Source: Bacteroidales bacterium (GTDB taxonomy: Bacteria > Bacteroidota > Bacteroidia > Bacteroidales > F082). Taken from it: a DNA stretch of 40,268 nucleotides. The stretch is from positions 1 to 40,268 of the forward strand of contig JAGCCO010000006.1 in the NCBI GenBank assembly GCA_017651645.1, written 5' to 3'. The notes under the pieces are model-generated. The model was not told the origin of the DNA. It worked only from the letters and a program-made list of their open reading frames with translations, and made no database searches. The first letter of the stretch is position 1. Every line of letters begins with the position of its first letter. A program made the translations under genes and the position numbers. Positions 35,174 to 40,268 of this stretch are shown here, piece after piece.

Positions 35174-35181
35174 CAAATTTA
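35174..35181 (-). promoter_or_regulatory. Possible internal -7 box (TAAATTTG) for the PpiD-type gene
   Basis: TAAATTTG on the minus strand fits TAnnTTTG and lies 43 bases before the start codon, in the only large gap of the operon. No TTG lies at the right spacing. Confidence 0.35.
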
Positions 35182-35275
35182 GTAAAGATTTCAACTCGCA
35201 GGGACAATTGAACGATTTTTATTTTTCAACCGCCCTGGTTTTTGGTTTTTTCTTTTGTAAGAAACTAAAATTCAG

Positions 35276-36562
35276 CTACTTATTCTGAATTTGCAACTCC
35301 ACTTCGTCCAATTTCATGTGCGAAGCTTTCAAGATTTTGACCCGATAATTGCCGATTTCGAGCACCTGACCCTGCTCAGGAATGCTCTCACAATAATGCA
35401 AAATCATGCCGGCCAAGGTCTCATAGTCATCCGAAACAGGCAGGTCGAGCTTGTAGGTGTCGTTGAGATAGTCGATTTCGAGGCGGGCCGAGAAGACAAA
35501 GGTGTTGTCGCCGACCACCTTCTCGACTTCTTCTTCCACATCGTATTCGTCGTCAATCTCGCCGAAGATCTCCTCCACCACGTCTTCCATGGTGACGATG
35601 CCGGCCGTACCGCCAAACTCATCGACGACAGCGGCCACCCCCTGCCGCTTCTGGATGAAATGTTTCAACAAACGGTCGGCGGTATAGGTCTCGGGGAAGA
35701 AATCGATACGACGCACCAAATCCGACATAGCCACATCCTTGTGACCCGCAATTGCCCGCACCACATCGTTGAGATGCACATAACCCACGATGTCGTCGAT
35801 GCCCTCGCCGACCACGATGAGCTTGGAGTGTTTAGTCTCCTCGAAACGTGCTTTCACTGCCTCTATGCTGTCGGTCAGTTTCACGGACTCAATCTCGTTG
35901 CGTGGCCCCATGCACTCGCGGAGTTTCACCGAACGGAACTCCATCACGTTTTGGAACAGCTGTATCTCCTGCTGCATGTCCTCATCGGCTTCCTCTGGGT
36001 CGGCATATTCGGCAATGAAATCGTTCAAATCGACCGTACTGAACTTGTACTCCTCACTGTCCACCTTCTGTCGCAGCACACGGCGGATGATGAATTCCGA
36101 AATGGCGGTGTAAAGCAGGGTCAAAGGATAAAACAGACAGTAGCAGACAAAGGTTGGCAAGGCGAAAAACGAAAGGATGCCATTGGGATTAATGCGGAAC
36201 AGCATCTTGGGCAAAAACTCACCGACCAACAGCACGAGCAAGGTAGCCAAGATGGTCTTCACCAGCAACACCATGAAATCATTGTCGAAGGCGATGTATT
36301 GCAGCCATTGGTTGACGGGGGCGTCAAGTAGCTGCGCCATGCTCATGCCATAGATGATGAGTGCGATATTGTTGCCCAAGAGCAACGAGGTGATGAACCT
36401 CGACTGGTCCTTAAAAAACAAGCTGATGATCTTGGCCGAGAAGGAGTTTTTGGTCAACTCCACTTCAAGCTGAAGCCGATTAATGCTGTTGAAGGCAATC
36501 TCCAAACCCGAACAGAGGGCGGAGAAAAACAAAGTGACCGCAACGACAATCCAACTGCCCAT
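35276..36562 (-). CDS. CNNM/CBS/CorC_HlyC membrane protein (GldE-like hemolysin family)
   Basis: This 428-residue protein has a CNNM (DUF21) membrane domain with four helices (about 1-180, SALCSGLEIAFNSINR and VGEFLPKMLFRINP), a pair of CBS domains (about 205-330, with KHSKLIVVGEGIDDIVGYVHL and GVAAVVDEFGGTAGIVTMEDVVEEIFGEI), and a C-terminal CorC_HlyC domain (about 345-428). Such proteins are proposed Mg2+ or metal exporters. In Bacteroidota the close relative GldE is linked to gliding and T9SS function. It starts 3 bases after the lptC stop. Confidence 0.92.
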   Translation of the reverse strand: MGSWIVVAVTLFFSALCSGLEIAFNSINRLQLEVELTKNSFSAKIISLFFKDQSRFITSLLLGNNIALIIYGMSMAQLLDAPVNQWLQYIAFDNDFMVLLVKTILATLLVLLVGEFLPKMLFRINPNGILSFFALPTFVCYCLFYPLTLLYTAISEFIIRRVLRQKVDSEEYKFSTVDLNDFIAEYADPEEADEDMQQEIQLFQNVMEFRSVKLRECMGPRNEIESVKLTDSIEAVKARFEETKHSKLIVVGEGIDDIVGYVHLNDVVRAIAGHKDVAMSDLVRRIDFFPETYTADRLLKHFIQKRQGVAAVVDEFGGTAGIVTMEDVVEEIFGEIDDEYDVEEEVEKVVGDNTFVFSARLEIDYLNDTYKLDLPVSDDYETLAGMILHYCESIPEQGQVLEIGNYRVKILKASHMKLDEVELQIQNK

Positions 36563-36565
36563 GGC

Positions 36566-37126
36566 TCAGTCCTCCTCGTCAATATCGAGCTCGGCACTGC
36601 CCGAATACATGGTGTATTCCGAAAAGTCCTCACGTGCCACCAAGCTGTCGGCTTCGATCTGCTTATCGGGCGTGACGATTTTCACATGCGAGCGGGTATG
36701 GATCATCTTCAGGTCACGATACCAATACAGCAAGTCGGAAAACATGGTCTCGCTGCTGCCAAAATTCTGCACGATGACGTTGCCTCGGGCTTCAATCAAG
36801 CCTTTCTTTCCATAGTTTTTTCCGTAGTCGGCGTGAAGTTCCGTGGTCTTTTCCCGATTATTGTACATATAGACATCGAATCCTAAAGGGAACTCCATGA
36901 TATCTTCATCGCTCTCCATGCGCACCATGCGCGGGGTACGGAGCTCAAGATTGACCACGCCAGAGTCGCTGCGAAAGAAAACCACGCTATCGGCGATGAT
37001 GCCCGACAGCGTGTCGTCCGACCCCATGGCCTGCACGATGGCATCGGGGTTTGAACACGAAAACAACATCACAGCCACGAAGGCTGTGATGTTGAGTAGG
37101 ATTCCTATTGACAGGATGCGTTTCAA
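36566..37126 (-). CDS. lptC: LptC-type LPS export lipoprotein
   Basis: This 186-residue protein has a lipoprotein-like signal (MLFSC, Cys24) and a single beta-jelly-roll of the LptC type: GIIADSVVFFRSDSGVVNLELRTPRMVRM, FPLGFDVYMYNN, LHADYGKNYGKKGLIEARGNVIVQN and IEADSLVAREDF. It would take LPS from the inner-membrane transporter and pass it on towards LptD, which is also in this window at 12662-15532. It abuts the TPR gene without spacer and precedes the CNNM gene by 3 bases. Confidence 0.92.
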   Translation of the reverse strand: MKRILSIGILLNITAFVAVMLFSCSNPDAIVQAMGSDDTLSGIIADSVVFFRSDSGVVNLELRTPRMVRMESDEDIMEFPLGFDVYMYNNREKTTELHADYGKNYGKKGLIEARGNVIVQNFGSSETMFSDLLYWYRDLKMIHTRSHVKIVTPDKQIEADSLVAREDFSEYTMYSGSAELDIDEED

Positions 37127-38584
37127 TTACTTCTTTGCTCTGATGGTGGTCGTTTCACCGATCCAGCCACCCACATTGTAGGACTGTCCCTCGTTGTAGT
37201 CGTTGAAGAAGATGGTCTCCATCGACGGGAAGGCTGCCGAGTAGGAGCGGATCAAGCTGTTGGCTCTGTCATTGATGGACGGGTCGATGGATTTGGCCTT
37301 GATGCACTTGTCGACTGCAGCCCAGTACACAGCCTTGCTGTCGATGTCACCGCTGAACTGCTTGGCGCTTTCGGCGTAAAGCATGGCGATGAGGAGGTAA
37401 GGCTCACCGTTGGTCGGGTCAACCTGAGCGGCTCTTCTGAAGATGTCACGAGCGCGAGAGAGGCTACCCATGTTCTGGTAGCACATGCCCAAGTTACGGT
37501 AGGCACGATACTTACGGTCGTTGTTCTCGGTCTTCGTGGCCTGGTCGAAGAAAGTGGCGGCATCGCTATACTTTCTGTCCTTGAAGAACTTGACGCCCAA
37601 GCTGTAGGAAGCCTCCGGGCTGGGTTCCAGTTCGTTGAGTTTGACAGCGGCATCCAAGAAGAGCTTCGAATCGGTGCAGTCCTTCTTATCAAGGATGGTG
37701 GTGATGCGCTTGAGCAGCGTTACGTCGTTGGGCGTCTCAGCCATCTTGGCACTGAACACCTTAATCAGGTCTTCGCAAGAGGCGAAGGGCTGGAAGAGGT
37801 TGTCGAGGTTGTTCTTCACACCCTTGTTGATGTTGATGTTCTTCTCGTTCTTCTCTATCTGCTTGTCGAAACCGGCCACAGCATCGGCATCGCCCGAGGT
37901 CTCAGCCTCTTCCTTGGCAGTCTGCAGTTCCGTCTCAGTCTCAGCCAGGGCACCGATGTTGTTGTCGAGCACCTCGGAGAGTTCCTGGTAGACATTGATG
38001 ATGGTCATCTTCTCAGCCTTGTTGTTGTTCACCATGTCGATGGTGGCCTTGAAGTAAGCGTCGATGTAGGCACCTTGCAGCTGCGAGGGGTCGAGGGCGA
38101 CGGCATCACGCAGCACGTTGTAGGCCTCTTCGTAACGGTTCTTGTTATAGGTGTAGATGAGCAAACCCTTACGGCCCATGATGTTGGCCACCTGCGAGGC
38201 ACCTGTCTTCGGGTCGGTCGGGAAATACTGGGCTCTCGTGTCCATCAACAGGCAGAGCGTGTCGATATAGGCGTCTTTGTCCTTCGGGTTGGTGCGGATG
38301 AAGTATTCCATGATCTTCTCACCGTTGGTGTAGACGAACTGGCTCGCACGCGGGCAGTTAAGGAACACTGCTCTCCATGCATTGACCATCTCCATGCTGA
38401 TGGATTCGGGCGCATACTTGGCCGCTTCCCATTGCTTGAAGTACTCGCGGTACATCGAGAGGTTGGTCACGCAGGCCACGCTGTCTTCACCGTGACCATA
38501 CTTCGAATCCGATGCCACTTGAGCCGAAACGCTCATTGCCATTCCAATCATGACGGCAATCATCAAAAATCTTTTCGTTTTCAT
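37127..38584 (-). CDS. Exported tetratricopeptide-repeat protein
   Basis: This 485-residue protein has a signal peptide (1-22, ending SVSAQ). TPR units are visible around 150-185 (NRYEEAYNVLRDAVALDPSQ) and 320-440 (ASYSLGVKFFKDRKYSDAATFFDQA, YRNLGMCYQNMGSLSRARDIFRRAAQVDP). An acidic, Glu/Lys-rich helical stretch (about 200-255) may form a coiled coil. It is probably a periplasmic scaffold. Its position between an outer-membrane protein and lptC matches an arrangement I remember from other Bacteroidales. Confidence 0.85.
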   Translation of the reverse strand: MKTKRFLMIAVMIGMAMSVSAQVASDSKYGHGEDSVACVTNLSMYREYFKQWEAAKYAPESISMEMVNAWRAVFLNCPRASQFVYTNGEKIMEYFIRTNPKDKDAYIDTLCLLMDTRAQYFPTDPKTGASQVANIMGRKGLLIYTYNKNRYEEAYNVLRDAVALDPSQLQGAYIDAYFKATIDMVNNNKAEKMTIINVYQELSEVLDNNIGALAETETELQTAKEEAETSGDADAVAGFDKQIEKNEKNININKGVKNNLDNLFQPFASCEDLIKVFSAKMAETPNDVTLLKRITTILDKKDCTDSKLFLDAAVKLNELEPSPEASYSLGVKFFKDRKYSDAATFFDQATKTENNDRKYRAYRNLGMCYQNMGSLSRARDIFRRAAQVDPTNGEPYLLIAMLYAESAKQFSGDIDSKAVYWAAVDKCIKAKSIDPSINDRANSLIRSYSAAFPSMETIFFNDYNEGQSYNVGGWIGETTTIRAKK

Positions 38585-38663
38585 CTTGTTGTATTTTTAA
38601 TGTTTAACTTGTTTGTCGCTTGCTTTCTCAAATATCATTCCAAAATTTTCGGGCTGATGTCGC

Positions 38664-39965
38664 TTATTTGTACTTGCGCTTCATGAACCAGCGTTCGAAC
38701 ACCGAAACACCCACATTCACCTTGGCATAGTGCTCCTGTATCAACCCGCCTTCACGGGTGCCGTATTGTCCGACTTCCAAAGCCAAGTTGACCTTCGAAA
38801 ACGTCCTGGGCAAAGGCAATGACAGGCCAGCGGTCACGCCCACCTTATTAATATTATGGTTCTGACCGTCGTTACCCTCAAGATTAATGTAACCATGCTC
38901 GTAGAAACCGCCAACACGGTAGGTGACGCGCGAGAAATAACCCGAAATGGTGGTGTGCCTCGGGGTGAACTCGGCACCAGCCGACACCGACCAGGCATCC
39001 TGTAGCACATCGTTGACGCCTTCGCGGGCAAACTTCGACCATTGCATCCAATTGAAATCGGCACCCACAGCCCATTGGTCGCCCTTCTGCAGGGCCAGAC
39101 CGAAACCAAGACCTTGCGGCATGGTGGTTTTGGTTGTGCCTATTGAACTAAATACGGTGTCTATGATATATTCCACTTGGGTATCCATATCCTCCTCAAA
39201 GGAACGGATGAACAAGGTCTGAGTGCCTTTCAGATTGACTTTCTGAGCATAGGTGAGGCCAAGGCTCAAGCGCATATCCTTGCCCAAGTCGGTGTTGAAA
39301 AGCATGCCATAGTCAAACATGAAGGAGCGGACCATCACATCGACGCTGCGCCTTGAGCCAATATAATAAGTCGAGTCGGGAAAATAAAGCGAGGTCTCGG
39401 ATACTGTGTTGCCAAACACATAATAGGCGTTGGCACCCACGGCGAAATGCTTGCCGATCTTAAAAGCATTACCCCAGAAAGCCTGGTTGAGTCCGCCTTT
39501 GCCCTTGAAACGCGTGGTGGTGGCACCGGTTTCAGCATCCGTCCGGTTGACCAGCATAGTATAGCCCGCAGTGCTGTAAGGCTGCACGCCTAGTGCCGTC
39601 TTCCACCACGGGGTCAGGCCAAAGGCCATCGACACATAATCGAAGGAGGCATTGCTGGATTTCTCGGAGAGGCTTGATGTACTGAAGGTCGAGGTCTTGA
39701 AATAGAAACCGGCATCAAAGAGGAAGGCCAAGGAGTCGATTTTTGCGTATGAGGCAGGATTCGCGGCATTAATCATCCCACCACCATACATGGCGTTGGC
39801 TATGCCACCCATGCCTTTTAACTTGACGTTCATCGCCTTGTCTCTCACCTGCCCCACCCCAAACATGGAATAAGGCGAATCCACATCGGCCTGGGCAACG
39901 GCCTCGAAACCGAGAAACGCCACCAAACCAATGATCATCATGTATCTCATTAATGATGTTCTCAT
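38664..39965 (-). CDS. FadL-like outer-membrane beta-barrel protein
   Basis: This 433-residue protein has a signal peptide (MRTSLMRYMMIIGLVAFL..., cut after VAQ at about residue 25) and a barrel with the start DSPYSMFGVGQVRDKAMNVKLKGMGGIANA, typical of the FadL-like family in Bacteroidales. Many Gly/aromatic strands follow. A frame is open back to a GTG at 39986 and there is a Met at 39977, but the GTG lies inside a large hairpin. I prefer 39965, with 39977 as the alternative. It is the first gene of the envelope operon with the TPR gene (79-base gap), lptC, the CNNM gene and the PpiD-type gene. Confidence 0.85.
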   Translation of the reverse strand: MRTSLMRYMMIIGLVAFLGFEAVAQADVDSPYSMFGVGQVRDKAMNVKLKGMGGIANAMYGGGMINAANPASYAKIDSLAFLFDAGFYFKTSTFSTSSLSEKSSNASFDYVSMAFGLTPWWKTALGVQPYSTAGYTMLVNRTDAETGATTTRFKGKGGLNQAFWGNAFKIGKHFAVGANAYYVFGNTVSETSLYFPDSTYYIGSRRSVDVMVRSFMFDYGMLFNTDLGKDMRLSLGLTYAQKVNLKGTQTLFIRSFEEDMDTQVEYIIDTVFSSIGTTKTTMPQGLGFGLALQKGDQWAVGADFNWMQWSKFAREGVNDVLQDAWSVSAGAEFTPRHTTISGYFSRVTYRVGGFYEHGYINLEGNDGQNHNINKVGVTAGLSLPLPRTFSKVNLALEVGQYGTREGGLIQEHYAKVNVGVSVFERWFMKRKYK

Positions 39966-39979
39966 AAACAATCTCATCT

Positions 39980-40065
39980 TTTGCACGCTCTAACCACTGC
40001 CCCTTATCTTCCCCCCTGCTAGGGGGGACCGAAGGGGGTTAGGGGCAGTGGTTAGAGCGTGCAAA
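39980..40065. repeat. Long inverted repeat (25-bp perfect arms) with nested G/C hairpin
   Basis: Arms at 39980-40004 and 40041-40065 are perfect complements over 25 bases, enclosing a 36-base centre that itself has a CCCCCC...GGGGGG hairpin (40011-40027). The G/C runs and the TAACCCCCTTCGGTCCCCCC-like core (minus strand) resemble dispersed intergenic elements that I remember from Bacteroidota genomes. It sits directly upstream of the FadL-like gene. Confidence 0.9.
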
Positions 40066-40193
40066 TATCCGATTTTTTAACTCGAAGCGCAAGTTTTTAT
40101 TGCGATAATTATCATCGTAATTTGTTATCTAACTGAATTTCAACTAGAAATGTTTTGAAAAATAAAAAATTCTCTTTTTTTGAAGAATTTTTC

Positions 40194-40223
40194 TTGCCGA
40201 TAACGAAATTTGTCGTATTTTTG
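40194..40223 (+). promoter_or_regulatory. tRNA promoter: TTG-N19-TATTTTTG
   Basis: TTG at 40194-40196 and TATTTTTG at 40216-40223 have the 19-base spacing. The tRNA begins 14 bases later. Between this promoter and the hairpin (40066-40193) I see only A/T-rich DNA. Confidence 0.7.
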
Positions 40224-40237
40224 CAGCCACAAAAGGA

Positions 40238-40268
40238 GGTACCGTAGCTCAGTTGGTAGAGCAGAGGA
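40238..40268 (+). tRNA. tRNA gene, 5' part only (possibly tRNA-Phe)
   Basis: The right edge holds an acceptor strand GGTACCG, then TA, the D-arm GCTC-AGTTGGTA-GAGC, A26 and the 5' anticodon stem GAGGA. The anticodon lies just beyond the window. GAGGA as stem start would fit a GAA (Phe) anticodon arm, but this is a guess. A well-formed promoter lies 14 bases upstream. Confidence 0.9.

Noticed and set aside
35291..36331. A 346-codon plus-strand open frame rich in His and Val
   Set aside because: It is antisense to the CNNM/CBS gene, with no ribosome binding site or recognisable domain.
39966..39986. GTG start at 39986 for the FadL-like protein
   Set aside because: It lies inside the hairpin arm and adds residues before a normal signal peptide that starts at 39965 or 39977.

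Overview
The window looks like chromosomal DNA from an uncultured gut- or rumen-type member of the order Bacteroidales (Bacteroidota). The evidence is: (i) recurring -7 boxes of the Bacteroidota type (TAnnTTTG) in front of many genes, several with a TTG 19-20 bases upstream; (ii) two proteins ending in type IX secretion (T9SS) C-terminal sorting domains; (iii) many lipoproteins and outer-membrane barrels, BACON domains and a GldE-like protein; (iv) a sodium-pumping methylmalonyl-CoA decarboxylase operon for propionate formation and a tryptophanase. I cannot place it to genus. It is mostly core and housekeeping DNA, densely coding, with no intergenic gap above 300 bases, no phage, no CRISPR array and no transposase.

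Layout. 1-1.2 kb: the 5' end of a TM1266-type hydrogenase regulator, then a guanine deaminase behind a small DUF4160-DUF2442 gene pair. 1.2-5.7 kb: a GH89 alpha-N-acetylglucosaminidase lipoprotein divergent from a DUF1566-like lipoprotein (the two share a palindromic promoter region), and a DUF1846 protein. 5.8-9.9 kb: a small outer-membrane protein, glyA, a sugar-transfer-type ATP-grasp protein and a DUF3089 alpha/beta hydrolase lipoprotein. 10-15.5 kb: tyrS, a cell-wall amidase with a SPOR domain, and lptD. 15.6-18.4 kb: a T9SS-exported double thioredoxin protein followed by an L-fucose-isomerase-like protein whose gene carries two in-frame copies of a palindromic repeat. 18.4-22 kb: a patatin phospholipase/outer-membrane barrel (PlpD type) in an operon with two small outer-membrane proteins. 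22-26.7 kb: mce-mmdA-gamma-biotin carrier-beta, a complete Na+-translocating methylmalonyl-CoA decarboxylase operon. 26.8-31.2 kb: tnaA with a long leader, then a T9SS cargo protein and a C69 dipeptidase. 31.2-40 kb: a six-BACON lipoprotein, and an envelope-biogenesis operon (outer-membrane protein, TPR protein, lptC, CNNM/CBS GldE-like protein, PpiD-type isomerase). The window ends inside a tRNA gene that has a well-formed promoter.

How it fits together. Envelope construction dominates: LptC and LptD belong to the same LPS transport bridge, PpiD helps fold outer-membrane proteins, the SPOR amidase acts in division, and the T9SS cargo and lipoproteins decorate the surface. Energy metabolism is represented by the mmd operon, which couples decarboxylation of methylmalonyl-CoA to Na+ export. 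The most unusual signals are the palindromic element translated in-frame twice in one gene, a long hairpin reaching the start codon of an outer-membrane protein gene, a 19-codon open frame in the tnaA leader, an enlarged decarboxylase beta subunit, and a second thioredoxin domain that has lost its CxxC.
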